DNA of 57,184 nt from Lysobacter antibioticus (GCF_000731095.1 NZ_JMTZ01000052.1:1-57184); one strand, 5' to 3'; positions 29,551 to 39,091 are shown, counted from the stretch's first letter. Program-made: numbers and translations. The notes: generated by a model from the letters alone, not told the origin.

Positions 29551-29575
29551 CGGTCGCGACTTGCGTCGCTCCTAC
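29551..29575 (-). repeat. REP-like element, copy 4 (inverted)
   Basis: Reverse complement of copy 1, with the same A/T variant. Copies 1 and 4 are thus an outer inverted pair enclosing copies 2 and 3, the hairpin element and the 45-bp duplication. Confidence 0.75.
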
Positions 29576-29674
29576 CGGGGAGGGAGCATCGCCTTTTGAT
29601 TCAGGCGGAGCCTTTGTAAGTTTACGGGCTGGCCTTCGACAGGCGCGCGCCCTCCGCGAGCCCACCCGACAACG

Positions 29675-29704
29675 AAAAACGCCGCGATCTCTCGCGGCGT
29701 TTTT
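29675..29704. terminator. Bidirectional terminator after suhB
   Basis: AAAAACGCCGCG and CGCGGCGTTTTT flank ATCTCT, giving A- and T-tracts on either side. It ends leftward transcription of suhB and any rightward transcript from the repeat region. Confidence 0.88.
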
Positions 29705-29728
29705 CTTGTTGCGATGAGCAGGCGCGTC

Positions 29729-30547
29729 TCAGTCGAACGCGGCCGCGTAGCCGGTGTTGACGATGCGGTGCTGCAGCGCGTCGGCGATCTTGAGGTTGCC
29801 GGCGATGATCTGGCGCGGGGCGAGGCCGCGGTTGTCCATCGGCCCGGTCGAGCGGCCCTTGAAGTCGGAGATCTTGCCGCCGGCTTCGCGCACCATCAGG
29901 GCGCCCGCGGCGATGTCCCAGGGCTTCACGCCGGCTTCGAAATAAGCGTCGGCGCGGCCGCAGGCGACGTAGGCCAGGTCGAGCGCGGCCGAACCGGTGC
30001 GGCGCACGTCCTCGGCATCGACGAGCAGGTTGTCCAGGCACTTGAGGTGGGCGCTGGTGCGCGCGCGTTCGCGCGGCGGGAAGCCGGTGATCAGCATCGC
30101 GCCGTTGAGGTCCTTGCGCTCGGCGATGCGCACGCGCTTTTCGTTGAGCTGGGTGCCGCTGCCGCGGCTGGTGGTGAACAGATCGTTGCGCAGCGGGTCG
30201 AAGATCACGCCGTGGATCGGTTCGCCGTTTTCGCACAGGGCGATCGACACGCAGAAATGCGGGATGCCGTGCAGGTAGTTGCTGGTGCCGTCGAGCGGGT
30301 CGATGACCCAGGTGAAGCGGGCCTGGCCGATCGGGCCGCTTTCCTCGCCGAGGATGGCGTAGTCGGGGGTGGCGCGGCGGAATTCCTTGATGATTTCCGC
30401 TTCGGCGAGGTTGTCGACCTCGCTCGCGTAGTCCATGCGGTCCTTCTCGACGATGTTCAGCGCATCCAGCCGGTGCATGTGGCGGAGCAACACGTTACCG
30501 GCGGCGCGGGCGGCCTTGACCATGAGGGTGACGGCGGGTTTCTGCAT
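29729..30547 (-). CDS. suhB: Inositol-1-monophosphatase family protein SuhB
   Basis: A 272-residue Mg-dependent phosphatase. The metal-site motifs [20 protein letters not shown] and the C-terminal [17 protein letters not shown] are intact. In E. coli SuhB dephosphorylates inositol-1-phosphate and also acts with Nus factors in rRNA antitermination. The start at 30547 ([17 protein letters not shown]) matches the family, with GAGG upstream. It is divergent from trmJ, a conserved arrangement in gammaproteobacteria. Confidence 0.95.
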   Translation of the reverse strand: MQKPAVTLMVKAARAAGNVLLRHMHRLDALNIVEKDRMDYASEVDNLAEAEIIKEFRRATPDYAILGEESGPIGQARFTWVIDPLDGTSNYLHGIPHFCVSIALCENGEPIHGVIFDPLRNDLFTTSRGSGTQLNEKRVRIAERKDLNGAMLITGFPPRERARTSAHLKCLDNLLVDAEDVRRTGSAALDLAYVACGRADAYFEAGVKPWDIAAGALMVREAGGKISDFKGRSTGPMDNRGLAPRQIIAGNLKIADALQHRIVNTGYAAAFD

Positions 30548-30642
30548 GGCGTACGGCCTCGAGCGTGTGAGGTGGGGCAGGACTGACGGGGGTAAAGAGC
30601 GGACCGGCGCTTTGGCCGGGGCGGGGAGTTTACCATCTGCGC

Positions 30643-31521
30643 ATGAACCCCGATCTCCGCAATGAAGCGGCGCCCCCCGAGGCGCCCGATCCGATCAATT
30701 CCCCGGCCGGCTCCCCCGGCCATCCGCAGCCGGACCCGGCCTGCGAGGGCCGCCCCGCAGCCACGGCGCCGGACCCGGCCGCCGCCCATACCCGTATCGT
30801 CCTGGTCGGCACCCAGCACCCCGGCAATATCGGCTCGGCGGCCCGGGCGATGAAGACCATGGGCCTGAGCCGGCTGATCCTGGTCGCGCCCGAGAAGGGC
30901 CTGGACCGCGACGCCTACGCGATGGCCGCCGGCGCCGACGACCTGCTTGAATCGGCGGTGATCGTGCCCGACCTGGCCACCGCCGTGGCCGACTGCCACC
31001 TGGTCCTGGGCTGCACCGCGCGCAGCCGCCGCATCGCCCTGGAAGAACTGGTGCCGCGCGACGCCGCGGCGCGGGTCGACACGCTGGCCCGCAGCGGCGG
31101 CGAAGTCGCGGTGGTGTTCGGCCGCGAGCGCACCGGCCTGGACAACGACGAGCTGCAGCTCTGCCACGCCGCCGTGCATATCCCCGCCAACCCGGACTAC
31201 AGCTCCTTGAACCTCGGCGCCGCGGTGCAGGTGCTGAGCTACGAACTGCGCATGGCCGCCCTGGCCGCGGCCGAAGCCGGCGGCGGCGCGGAACGGCGCG
31301 ACCCGCCGGCCTCGCACGCGCAACTGGAGGGCTTTTTCAGCCAGCTCGGCGAGGCTCTGGATGCGATCGATTTCCACAAGGGCCGGGCGCCCGAATCGGC
31401 CATGCGCAAGCTGCGCCGGCTGTTCCTGCGCGCCGACCTGGACGAGCGCGAAGTGCGCCTGCTGCGCGGCGTGCTGGCCGATGTCGAGCGCATGGCCATG
31501 CTGGCCGGGCAGCGCCGCTGA
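30643..31521 (+). CDS. trmJ: tRNA (cytidine/uridine-2'-O-)-methyltransferase TrmJ
   Basis: A 292-residue SPOUT methyltransferase that 2'-O-methylates position 32 of tRNAs. The knot motifs are clear: [23 protein letters not shown] (motif 1), [15 protein letters not shown] (motif 2) and [24 protein letters not shown] (motif 3); the C-terminal helical part mediates dimerisation. The first ~45 residues ([16 protein letters not shown] and on) are a Pro/Ala-rich extension absent from E. coli TrmJ; translation might start later, but no better start is present before motif 1. Confidence 0.92.
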   Translation: MNPDLRNEAAPPEAPDPINSPAGSPGHPQPDPACEGRPAATAPDPAAAHTRIVLVGTQHPGNIGSAARAMKTMGLSRLILVAPEKGLDRDAYAMAAGADDLLESAVIVPDLATAVADCHLVLGCTARSRRIALEELVPRDAAARVDTLARSGGEVAVVFGRERTGLDNDELQLCHAAVHIPANPDYSSLNLGAAVQVLSYELRMAALAAAEAGGGAERRDPPASHAQLEGFFSQLGEALDAIDFHKGRAPESAMRKLRRLFLRADLDEREVRLLRGVLADVERMAMLAGQRR

Positions 31522-31667
31522 AGCCCGGTCGGGCCTGCCGGTGGCGGCATCCGTGACAGCGATTCGGCAGCACGGGCGAGGGGGCCATCGGCGGCCGGCG
31601 CGACGAGGTATCGGTCGGCCCCGGGTTTCGATTACGCTGCGCTGGCAATCCGACCAGGTGAAGGCTG

Positions 31668-32627
31668 TTGATCGCTAGTACGCGGTTTCTCGGTTTGCTG
31701 TTCGGGCTCGTCCTGGCCGGGGCGTTGGCTCCCGTGGCCGTGTCGTCGGCCCACGAGACCGAAAACGGGCACAAGGACGGGGCCGATGCCCACGTCCTGG
31801 TCCTGGGCCGCATCAGCGACGATCCCAAGGCCCACTACGAGCAACTCAAGCCCTTGCTGGACTACGTGATCCCGCGCATGGCCGACGTCGGCATCCGCGA
31901 GGGCCGCATCCTGATGGCCAAGGACGCCCAGCAGATGGGCAGCTACATGCGCCGCGGCCGGGTCGACTGGGTCACCGAGACCGCCGGCACCGCGGTCCTG
32001 CTGCACCAGCGCGCCGATGCGCGCCTGATGCTGTTGACCGAGCGCGACGGCGTCAGCCACTACCACAGCGTGTTCTTCGCCCGCCGCGACAGCGGCCTGC
32101 GCTCGCTCGACGACCTCAGCGGGCACAACGTCGCCTTCCAGCGCCCGTCCTCGACCAGCGCCTATTTCGTGCCGGCCGCGGCCCTGCTCGAACGCGGTTT
32201 GTCGCTGGAGATCCTGCTGTCGCCGACCGACCGCATCAACCGCGGCGCGGTCGGCTATCTGTTCGCGCGGTCCGAGCTCAACATCTCGACCTGGGTGCAC
32301 AAGCGCCTGGTCGATGCCGGGGTGATGAGCAACCTGGACTGGGACAACCCGCGCCGCGTGCCCGATGCCTTCCGCCGCGACCTGGTCGTGATCGGCCGCA
32401 GCGAGGACTACCCGCGCGCGCTCGAACTGGTGCGCGGCGACTTGAACCCGAAGGTCGCCGCCCGCCTGCGCGAAGTGTTGCTGGAGGCCGCCGGCGATCC
32501 CGATGCCGGCGAGGCGTTGCTGCGCTTCTTCAAGACCACCCGCTTCATGCCGATCGACCCGGCCTCGCAGCGCGCGCTCGAACATATTTCCGACGGTGTC
32601 GCGCGCGTGCGCGCGGAGGTCGAATGA
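31668..32627 (+). CDS. PhnD-like periplasmic substrate-binding protein
   Basis: A 319-residue exported protein starting at TTG 31668 (GTGAAGG lies upstream). A signal peptide covers residues 1-27 (FLGLLFGLVLAGALAPVAVSS). The mature protein resembles the phosphate/phosphonate-binding (PhnD) family: VLVLGRISDDPKAHYEQLKPLLDYV, a middle VDWVTETAGTAVLL, and GLRSLDDLSGHNVAFQRPSSTSAYFVP. No ABC permease or ATPase genes lie nearby. The stop overlaps the start of a membrane GGDEF-EAL gene (ATGA), so it probably serves as the ligand-sensing partner of that protein and not as a transporter part. Confidence 0.87.
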   Translation: MIASTRFLGLLFGLVLAGALAPVAVSSAHETENGHKDGADAHVLVLGRISDDPKAHYEQLKPLLDYVIPRMADVGIREGRILMAKDAQQMGSYMRRGRVDWVTETAGTAVLLHQRADARLMLLTERDGVSHYHSVFFARRDSGLRSLDDLSGHNVAFQRPSSTSAYFVPAAALLERGLSLEILLSPTDRINRGAVGYLFARSELNISTWVHKRLVDAGVMSNLDWDNPRRVPDAFRRDLVVIGRSEDYPRALELVRGDLNPKVAARLREVLLEAAGDPDAGEALLRFFKTTRFMPIDPASQRALEHISDGVARVRAEVE

Positions 32628-34759
32628 ATCTGCGCGCCGGCTTGCAGGTCAAGTTCTTCGCCATCATGGCGGTGGCCTTCCTGGTCGTGGTGACCCTGAT
32701 CCTGATGCTGCTCAATCGCCAGGAGCGCATGCAGAGCGAAGTCGTCGGCATCAGCCGCGAGGCGATGCGCGACACCATCGCCGAAAGCCTGAGCCGGCAC
32801 GGCGAGGGCGAGGTGACCCAACTCGCCGGCTCGCTGACCAATCCGCTGTATTACTTCGACCTGGACGCCATCGGCGAGCTCGGGCGCGCGGCGATGATGA
32901 ATCCCAGCGTGCGCTACGTCATCGTCTACGACAACGAAGGCAACATCGTCCACGACGGCAACGAAGAGATCCCCAGCTACGGTAAGCGCATGGACGATGC
33001 GATGGCGGCCAAGATCATCACCGCCCAGGCCTTGTCCACCCAGTGGAGCGAGACCACGCTCGACGTGTCCGCGCCGATCAAGGTCGGCCAGCAACGCCTC
33101 GGCGGGGTGCGCGTGGGCTACGACCTCAAGGCCATGCGCGCCTACCAGGACACCGCCCTGGACAAGGTGCGCCAGCGCCTGGAAGACCTCGGCCGCCGCC
33201 AGTTGTTCTGGGTCGGCGTGCTCAGCGTCGGCCTGCTCGCGCTCGGCGGCCTGATGCTGTGGCTGATCCAGCGTTGGCTGGTCAACCCGATCCGAGAACT
33301 CGCCGATGCCGCCCACATCATCGAGAACGGCCAGTTCGACAGCGCGCCGCCGGCCGCCCACAGCAACGACGAGGTCGGCGACCTGATGCAGGCCTTCGGC
33401 CGCATGAGCCAGAGCCTGGCCCGGCACGACCGCGACATCCGCCGCATGGCCTATACCGACGCCCTGACCGGCCTGGCCAACCGGCTCGCGTTCCGCGAAG
33501 TGTTGGACCAGCGCCTGCTGCACCTGCGCGGCGACAGCGGGCAATTGGGCTTGTTGTTCGCCGACATCGACGACTTCAAGCGCGTCAACGACACCCTCGG
33601 CCACGACGCCGGCGACGAGGTGCTGCTGCAGTTCGCCAACCGCATCCAGGAAACCGTGCAGCGCATCGGTGGCGAACGCGCCTTGCTGGCTCGCTTCGGC
33701 GGCGACGAGTTCGTGATCCTGGTCGAGGGCAGCCGCGAGCGCAACGGCGAGGCGCGCACAGTCGCGACCCATCTGGCCGAGGTGCTGGTCGGCGAACTCG
33801 GCCAGCCGATCGTGGTCCACGACCGCCAAGTGTTCCTTGGCACCTCGATCGGCGTGACCCTGTATCCCGAAGACGCGTCCGGCGCGACCGCGCTGATGAA
33901 GAACGGCGACATCGCCATGTACCAGGCCAAGGTCGCCGGCAAGAACTGCTACCGCTTCTACAGCCGGGCGATGGACCAGGCGGTCGAGCGCCGCGTGCAC
34001 CTGGAGCACGAGCTGCGCGGCGCCTGGGATCGCGGCGAGTTGAGTCTGGTCTATCAGCCGGTATTCCGTCTCGCCGACGGCGCCATGGTCGGCGCCGAAG
34101 CCTTGCTGCGTTGGAAGCATCCCGAGCAAGGGTTGATCGCGCCATCGGTGTTCATCGATGTGGCCGAGCAGAGCGGGCTGATCGAAACCCTCGGCCCGCA
34201 GGTGCTGCGTGCGGCCTGCGAAGATGCGATCGCCTGGCATCGCGCGCGGCCCGGCGCCGAGCCGCTGTTCGTGTCGGTCAATGTCTCGCCGCGCCAGTTG
34301 CGCAGCGGCGACCTGCCGAACGTGGTCGCGGCCTGCCTGCAGGAAACCGGTTTGCCGGCCGCGCATCTGCATCTGGAGCTCACCGAGACGGCGGTGATCG
34401 GCGACGAGATCCATGCCAGCAGCCTGCTGGCGCGCTTGCGCGCCAGCGGGGTCAAGGTCTGGCTCGACGATTTCGGCACCGGCTTCTCCGGCCTGAGCCA
34501 TCTGCGCCGGGTGCCGGTCGACGGGGTCAAGATCGACCGCAGTTTCATCGCCGACGTGTTGCGCGACCCGGACGACCTGGCGCTGACCACGGCGATCATC
34601 GCCATGGCGCATTCGTTAGGCATCACCGTGGTCGCCGAGGGCGTGGAGAAGGAGGGCCAGTACGCGGTGTTGCGCGAGCGCGGCTGCGATCTCGCCCAGG
34701 GCTATTGGCTCGGTCACCCGGTCAATACCGAGGAATTCCTGGCGCTGTTGATGAGCTGA
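32624..34759 (+). CDS. Membrane-bound GGDEF-EAL protein with HAMP domain
   Basis: A 711-residue c-di-GMP enzyme. TM1 (about 9-30) and TM2 (about 194-216) bracket a periplasmic sensor domain; a HAMP domain (about 217-265) follows, then GGDEF (about 280-445) and EAL (about 455-705). The GGDEF active site is intact (ARFGGDEFVIL) but the RxxD inhibitory site that should precede it is absent. The EAL domain keeps GAEALLRW, NVSPRQL, LELTETAVI, DDFGTGFSGLSHL, KIDRSF and AEGVE, so phosphodiesterase activity is likely. GGAGGTCGA precedes the ATG, which overlaps the stop of the PhnD-like gene. Confidence 0.95.
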   Translation: MNLRAGLQVKFFAIMAVAFLVVVTLILMLLNRQERMQSEVVGISREAMRDTIAESLSRHGEGEVTQLAGSLTNPLYYFDLDAIGELGRAAMMNPSVRYVIVYDNEGNIVHDGNEEIPSYGKRMDDAMAAKIITAQALSTQWSETTLDVSAPIKVGQQRLGGVRVGYDLKAMRAYQDTALDKVRQRLEDLGRRQLFWVGVLSVGLLALGGLMLWLIQRWLVNPIRELADAAHIIENGQFDSAPPAAHSNDEVGDLMQAFGRMSQSLARHDRDIRRMAYTDALTGLANRLAFREVLDQRLLHLRGDSGQLGLLFADIDDFKRVNDTLGHDAGDEVLLQFANRIQETVQRIGGERALLARFGGDEFVILVEGSRERNGEARTVATHLAEVLVGELGQPIVVHDRQVFLGTSIGVTLYPEDASGATALMKNGDIAMYQAKVAGKNCYRFYSRAMDQAVERRVHLEHELRGAWDRGELSLVYQPVFRLADGAMVGAEALLRWKHPEQGLIAPSVFIDVAEQSGLIETLGPQVLRAACEDAIAWHRARPGAEPLFVSVNVSPRQLRSGDLPNVVAACLQETGLPAAHLHLELTETAVIGDEIHASSLLARLRASGVKVWLDDFGTGFSGLSHLRRVPVDGVKIDRSFIADVLRDPDDLALTTAIIAMAHSLGITVVAEGVEKEGQYAVLRERGCDLAQGYWLGHPVNTEEFLALLMS

Positions 34760-34917
34760 GGCGGCGCGACCGGGGGCGTCGGTCATGACTCCCGTCCTCC
34801 AAAGCCAGGCAACCCAGGGCCGGGCGGTGCAAGCCGCGACCCCGGCGGCGCGGCGTTATCGATGAGCCGCGCTATGCCGCCCGACACCCATCGCGGCGCT
34901 TCGACGCAAGCTGCGCT

Positions 34918-35613
34918 TCAGCCGATCTTGTCTTGCGCCAGGGCGATCCACTCGGCCAGGGCCTGGGCCAGGCTGCCGGACAAAATGCCGAACACCGCCA
35001 CCGCGATCGAGCCGGCGACCCAGGCCACGCCCATGAGCTTGCCGTCGCGTTCGAGCAGCGCGAACGCGAACAACAGCAGCAGGGCGCCGAACAGGAAGTT
35101 GGTCAGCGGGATCGGCAGCGACAGCAGGATGCCGAGCAGCACCAGCAGCAAGCCGGTGAAGGCGTTGGCGGCGCGATGATCGAGCATGGCCGGCGCGCGC
35201 GGGCTGACGATCCGCTCCAGGCGGCTCAGCCACGGCGCCAGCAGATTGCGGAACTTGCCCATCGCCTTGCGGTGCGGGCCGCGGCGGGCGATGAAGCCCG
35301 GCAGCCACGGCTTGCGCAGGCCGATCAGCAACTGCAGCCCGACCAGCACCACCAACGGCCCGCTGATCGCGCCGCCGACGCCCGGGATCGGGATGAAGGC
35401 GGGCAGGGTGGACACGAACAGCAGCATGCCGAAGGAACGGTTGCCGAGCCCGGCGATCACGTCGCCGAACTTGACCACTTCCTCCGGATCGCCGGCGACG
35501 ATGGCATCGAGCAGCGCGCGCGTGCCGGCCTCGTGCGGCTTGTGACCGTGTCGCCGGTCCCGCGACGGCTGGTCGTCTTCGCCGTCGGGGCCGTTGTCAG
35601 CCGCTGCTGTCAT
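34918..35613 (-). CDS. ExoD family membrane protein
   Basis: A 231-residue inner-membrane protein with about four or five TM helices. A charged His/Arg/Asp-rich N-terminus is followed by the ExoD-type core: FGMLLFVSTLPAFIPIPGVGG, SGPLVVLVGLQLLIG, PWLPGFIARRG, and a C-terminal set of helices (GLLLVLLGILLSLPIPLTN and LMGVAWVAGSIAVAVFGIL). ExoD of Sinorhizobium affects exopolysaccharide production; the molecular role is not known. Its first 17 bp overlap the end of the CNNM/CorC-like gene, so the two are probably co-translated. It is convergent with the GGDEF-EAL gene. Confidence 0.87.
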   Translation of the reverse strand: MTAAADNGPDGEDDQPSRDRRHGHKPHEAGTRALLDAIVAGDPEEVVKFGDVIAGLGNRSFGMLLFVSTLPAFIPIPGVGGAISGPLVVLVGLQLLIGLRKPWLPGFIARRGPHRKAMGKFRNLLAPWLSRLERIVSPRAPAMLDHRAANAFTGLLLVLLGILLSLPIPLTNFLFGALLLLFAFALLERDGKLMGVAWVAGSIAVAVFGILSGSLAQALAEWIALAQDKIG

Positions 35614-36937
35614 CGTCGCTGGACTCCGGCGGTTTCGGCAGATGGCGGTGCAACAGCAGTTTGTCGATGCGCGGCCCGTCGAGGTCGATCACCTCGACCC
35701 GCCAACCCAGCCAGCTGAAGTGCTCGCCGACGTGCGGGATGCGGCCGAAGTGGGCGATCACCATGCCGGCGGCGGTGTGGAAATCGTGCTCGTCCTCGTC
35801 GGGCAGGCGCCCGCCGCCGATCACCTCGCGCAGCTCTTCCACCGGCAGGGCGCCGTCGATCAGGTAGGAGCCGTCCTCGCGTTGCACCACCGGGCCGGGC
35901 TGGTCGTCGGACTCGGCGGTCTGGATGCGGCCGATCACCGCGCCCATCAGGTCGTTGACCGTGACCAGGCCGGTGACGTCGCCGTATTCGTCGACCACCA
36001 GGGCCAGCGACTGCTGCTCCTCGCGGAAGATCTCCAGCAGCTTGAGAGCGTGGGTCGACTCGGACACGAACAAGGCTTCGGTCAGCTGGCCGAACAGGTC
36101 CGGCAGATTGCCGACGCCGAGATTGCGCAGCAGGGTCTTGGCTTCGAGCACGCCGAGCACGTCCTGGTCGCTGCCGCGGTAGACCGGGAAACGCGAGAAC
36201 GGCGATTCGCGCATGGCCGCCAGGTTGTCCTCGATGCTCGCGCCGGCATCGAGCCAGGCGATGCGGGTGCGCGGCGTCATCAGGCTTTCGGCGGTGCGAT
36301 CGCCGAGGCTGAGCACGCGATTCATCATCTTGCGCTCGTCGGCGTCGATCACGCCCTGCTCGTGGCTTTCGCTGACCAACAGGCGGATCTCTTCTTCGCT
36401 GATCTCGCTGCGGGCATCGTCCTTGATCCCGAGCAGGCGCAGCACCAGGCGGTTGATCGCGCCGAGCGCGCCGACCACCGGTTTGGCGAAACGGGCCAGG
36501 CCGGCCAGGACGATCGCCACCGAACTGGCGATCTTTTCCGGATTGGTCAGGGCCAGCCGCTTGGGGATCAGTTCGCCGAAGATCACGCTGGAAGCGGTGA
36601 TCAGGGTGACCGCGGTGCCGATGCCGATGCTGCGCGCGTACTCGGCCGCGCCCGGCAGCACGCCGCTGAGCCAGCCGGCGATGGCCAGGCCGATCGACTC
36701 GCCGCCGAAGGTGCCGGTGAGCACGCCGATCGCGGTGATGCCGACCTGCACGGTCGAGAGCAGGTGGTCGGGGCGTTCGGCCAGCTGCAGGGCGACGCGG
36801 GCGCCGCGGCTGGGGTGCGCCGGGTCCTCGGCCATCTGCTTCAGGCGCAGCTTGCGCGAGGTCATCAGCGCCATCTCCGACATCGCGAAGAAGGCGTTGA
36901 GGACGATCAGGGCCATGACGATCAGTAGTTCCAGCAT
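35597..36937 (-). CDS. CNNM/CorC-family transporter-like protein (hemolysin family)
   Basis: A 446-residue membrane protein. The N-terminal DUF21 domain (about 1-190) has TM helices (LELLIVMALIVLNAFFAMSEMAL, ITAIGVLTGTFGGE, ITASSVIFGELIPKRLAL); the middle has two CBS domains (about 205-325, TPRTRIAWLDA, FPVYRGSDQDVLG, LALVVDEYGDVTGLVTVNDLM); the C-terminal CorC_HlyC domain is at about 345-435. Such proteins are linked to Mg2+/Co2+ efflux; 'hemolysin' is a historic label. ATG 36937 is preferred since GGAGG lies 8 bp upstream, while a TTG six bases earlier would be too close to it. Confidence 0.92.
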   Translation of the reverse strand: MLELLIVMALIVLNAFFAMSEMALMTSRKLRLKQMAEDPAHPSRGARVALQLAERPDHLLSTVQVGITAIGVLTGTFGGESIGLAIAGWLSGVLPGAAEYARSIGIGTAVTLITASSVIFGELIPKRLALTNPEKIASSVAIVLAGLARFAKPVVGALGAINRLVLRLLGIKDDARSEISEEEIRLLVSESHEQGVIDADERKMMNRVLSLGDRTAESLMTPRTRIAWLDAGASIEDNLAAMRESPFSRFPVYRGSDQDVLGVLEAKTLLRNLGVGNLPDLFGQLTEALFVSESTHALKLLEIFREEQQSLALVVDEYGDVTGLVTVNDLMGAVIGRIQTAESDDQPGPVVQREDGSYLIDGALPVEELREVIGGGRLPDEDEHDFHTAAGMVIAHFGRIPHVGEHFSWLGWRVEVIDLDGPRIDKLLLHRHLPKPPESSDDDSSG

Positions 36938-37286
36938 CGGCAATGCCTCCTGTGGCCGGTGGGTTCACGGAAGGAGCGCGCTGCGCGATGGGAGGGGGCC
37001 GTCGAGGCGCGGCCGGGCGGCGGTTTTGGGTCGTCGTCCATGGAAGAGGTTTGGGGGGAGCGTACTGTAAGGAACCGGGGGCCGATCTTAGCAGGCCTTC
37101 ACGACCGCCCCTCGTGAAAGGCCGGGCGGGCGGGACGGCAGGGTCGGTGCGCGTTTCCAGGTCTTGGGGGCGCCCCGGGCGGCCGTCAAGGTGGGCGCGG
37201 CGGCGTCAAACCGTCATAATCGCGCCCGCAAACCCTTCGGCCCGGCGCGGCCGGCACGTATCGGCCCAGCCCAGAGGCACCCCAGC
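36938..37286. other. Divergent intergenic region
   Basis: This 349-bp gap separates the leftward CNNM-like gene from the rightward DUF47 gene. A TATAAT-like CATAAT (37215-37220) lies 67 bp before DUF47, without a matching -35 hexamer. No Pho-box with the right spacing is present. I see no gene or strong repeat. Confidence 0.45.
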
Positions 37287-37913
37287 ATGTTTTCCCTGCA
37301 GACCATTTTCGGCCAAGGCAACCAGTTCTATACCCTGCTGGAGGAGGCCGCCGTCGCCGCCCACGACAGCACCAAGGCCCTGCACGCCATGCTCAAGGAG
37401 TCCGACCGCCAGCCGGCGCTGGACGCGTTCAAGCTGGCCCGCCAGCGCGAGCGCGAGACCTCCGACAAGATCAGCCAGGAGCTGGTCGACAGCTTCATCA
37501 CCCCGATCGAGCGCGAGGACATCGAATCGCTGAGCTCGGCGCTTTACAAGATCCCCAAGCAGGTCGAGAAGTTCGCCGACCGCTATTCGCTGGCGACCCG
37601 CCATCTGGAGCACATCGACTTCGCGCCGCGCGCGGCGATGCTCGAACAGGCCGCCGGGGTGGTGGTGAAGATGGTCCACCAGCTGCGCCAGCTCAAGCTG
37701 GAGCCGATGAAGGCCCTCAACGACCAGCTGCGTGCGCTCGAGAACGAGGCCGACCGGCTGATGCTCGAGCTGTACCGCGACATTTATTCCGGCCAGCTCG
37801 ACAACCTGCAGATGTTCCTGCTCAAGGAGTTCTTCGAGATCCTGGAAAAGGCGATCGACCGCTGCCGCGAGGCCGGCGTGGTCGCCTACCAGATCGTCCT
37901 GAAAAACTCCTGA
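37287..37913 (+). CDS. DUF47 family PhoU-like protein
   Basis: A 208-residue all-helical cytoplasmic protein of the DUF47/PhoU-like group (FSLQTIFGQGNQFYTLLEEAA, SDKISQELVDSFITPIEREDIESL, KIPKQVEKFADRY, ENEADRLMLELYRDIYSG, LKEFFEILEKAIDRCREAGVV). The E-x3-D-type metal-binding patterns of PhoU are visible. DUF47 proteins are typically encoded next to PiT transporters and are thought to regulate them. The pit gene begins 10 bp after its stop. ATG 37287 matches the family start. Confidence 0.94.
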   Translation: MFSLQTIFGQGNQFYTLLEEAAVAAHDSTKALHAMLKESDRQPALDAFKLARQRERETSDKISQELVDSFITPIEREDIESLSSALYKIPKQVEKFADRYSLATRHLEHIDFAPRAAMLEQAAGVVVKMVHQLRQLKLEPMKALNDQLRALENEADRLMLELYRDIYSGQLDNLQMFLLKEFFEILEKAIDRCREAGVVAYQIVLKNS

Positions 37914-37923
37914 GGCGCGCGCG

Positions 37924-39051
37924 ATGCTGACGCTCGTCCTGGTGGTGATAGTCGCGGCTCTGATCTTCGAGTACGTCAACGGCTTTCACGACACCGCCAA
38001 TTCCATCGCCACCGTGGTCGCGACCAAGGTGCTGTCGCCGATGCAGGCGGTGATCCTGGCCGCGTCGACCAATCTGATCGGCGCCCTGTGGGGCACCGCG
38101 GTCGCCAAGACCATCGCCTCGGGCCTGATCGACGCCGGCGTGGTCGAGGTCGGCTCGCAGCTGATCCTGTGCGCGCTGCTCGGCGGCATCATCTGGAACC
38201 TGATCACCTGGTGGCTGGGCCTGCCGTCCTCGTCCTCGCACGCGCTGATCGGCGGGTTGTGCGGCGCGGCCATCGCGGCGGCCTCGAACAACTGGCACGC
38301 GGTGGTCTGGTCGCACCCGGCCGAACCGATCTGGAAAAGCGCCGGCGTGCTGTGGAAGGTGATCGTGCCGATGTTCACCTCGCCGGTGCTGGGCTTCACC
38401 GCCGGCTTCCTGGTGATGGGCGTGCTGTTCGCGATCATCTCGTTCATGGCGCGCAGCGGCGGCGTGCTGGCGCGGATCGCGCGGCCGCGCTGGGTCAACA
38501 GTTTCTTCGGCAAGGCGCAGTTGGTCAGCGCCGCCGGCATGGGCTTCGCCCACGGCATGAACGATGCGCAGAAGACCATGGGCATCATCGCCCTGGCGCT
38601 GATGAGCGCGCAGCAGGCCGGTACGCTCGACAATCTGCCGGCATGGCTGGCCTTCCTGCATCCCTCGCCGAATGCGATCGCCCATAACGACATCGACACC
38701 TGGATCAAGCTGACCTGCGCGGTGGTGATGGCCGCCGGTACCGCCGCCGGCGGCTGGCGCATCATCAAGACCCTCGGCCACAAGCTGGTCAAGCTGCACC
38801 CGATCCACGGCTTCGCCGCCGAGACCAGCGCCGCGTCGGTGATCATGTTCGCGTCCTCGCTGGGCATCCCGGTGTCGACCACCCACAACATCTCCGCCGC
38901 GATCATGGGCGTGGGCACGGCCAAGCGTTTCAACTCGATCAAGTGGACCGTGGTCGAGAAGATGATCTGGGCCTGGATCCTGACTATTCCGGCCGCCGGC
39001 GGCATCGCCTACGCGCTGTTCGAGGCGATGCGGTTCTTCGGTTGGATTTGA
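37924..39051 (+). CDS. Inorganic phosphate transporter, PiT family
   Basis: A 375-residue inner-membrane transporter with about ten TM helices. The two inverted PiT signatures are GFHDTANSIATVV (N-terminal) and AHGMNDAQKTMGII (middle); a GLPSSSSHALIGG loop and a C-terminal GIPVSTTHNISAAIMGVG also match. It is a proton- or cation-coupled, low-affinity phosphate importer. The ATG at 37924 follows the DUF47 stop by 10 bp, so they form an operon closed by a strong terminator. Confidence 0.96.
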   Translation: MLTLVLVVIVAALIFEYVNGFHDTANSIATVVATKVLSPMQAVILAASTNLIGALWGTAVAKTIASGLIDAGVVEVGSQLILCALLGGIIWNLITWWLGLPSSSSHALIGGLCGAAIAAASNNWHAVVWSHPAEPIWKSAGVLWKVIVPMFTSPVLGFTAGFLVMGVLFAIISFMARSGGVLARIARPRWVNSFFGKAQLVSAAGMGFAHGMNDAQKTMGIIALALMSAQQAGTLDNLPAWLAFLHPSPNAIAHNDIDTWIKLTCAVVMAAGTAAGGWRIIKTLGHKLVKLHPIHGFAAETSAASVIMFASSLGIPVSTTHNISAAIMGVGTAKRFNSIKWTVVEKMIWAWILTIPAAGGIAYALFEAMRFFGWI

Positions 39052-39091
39052 GTCGCGTTGGTCGCGCGATGCGGCAGGTCAGTGCATAACG

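Larger units (their letters stand above)
28851..29728. other. Repeat-rich intergenic region
   Basis: This 878-bp region holds four copies of a 25-bp REP-like element (two on each strand), a double-hairpin element with AGGA-type loops, and a 45-bp direct duplication. Open frames exist because the elements are GC-rich and in-frame, but they translate into repeat peptides (VGATQVAT, NPDGLLGQQKK) without protein features. I see no gene other than a possible structured RNA. Confidence 0.75.

Noticed and set aside
34831-34852. A fifth REP-like element near the GGDEF-EAL gene
   Set aside because: Only a GCAAGCCGCGACC fragment matches, with no GTAGGAGCG half, so it may be chance.
37201-37225. Pho-box-like GTCA repeats upstream of DUF47-pit
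   Set aside because: GTCA units are about 9 bp apart instead of the required 11 and the box is not conserved in sequence.
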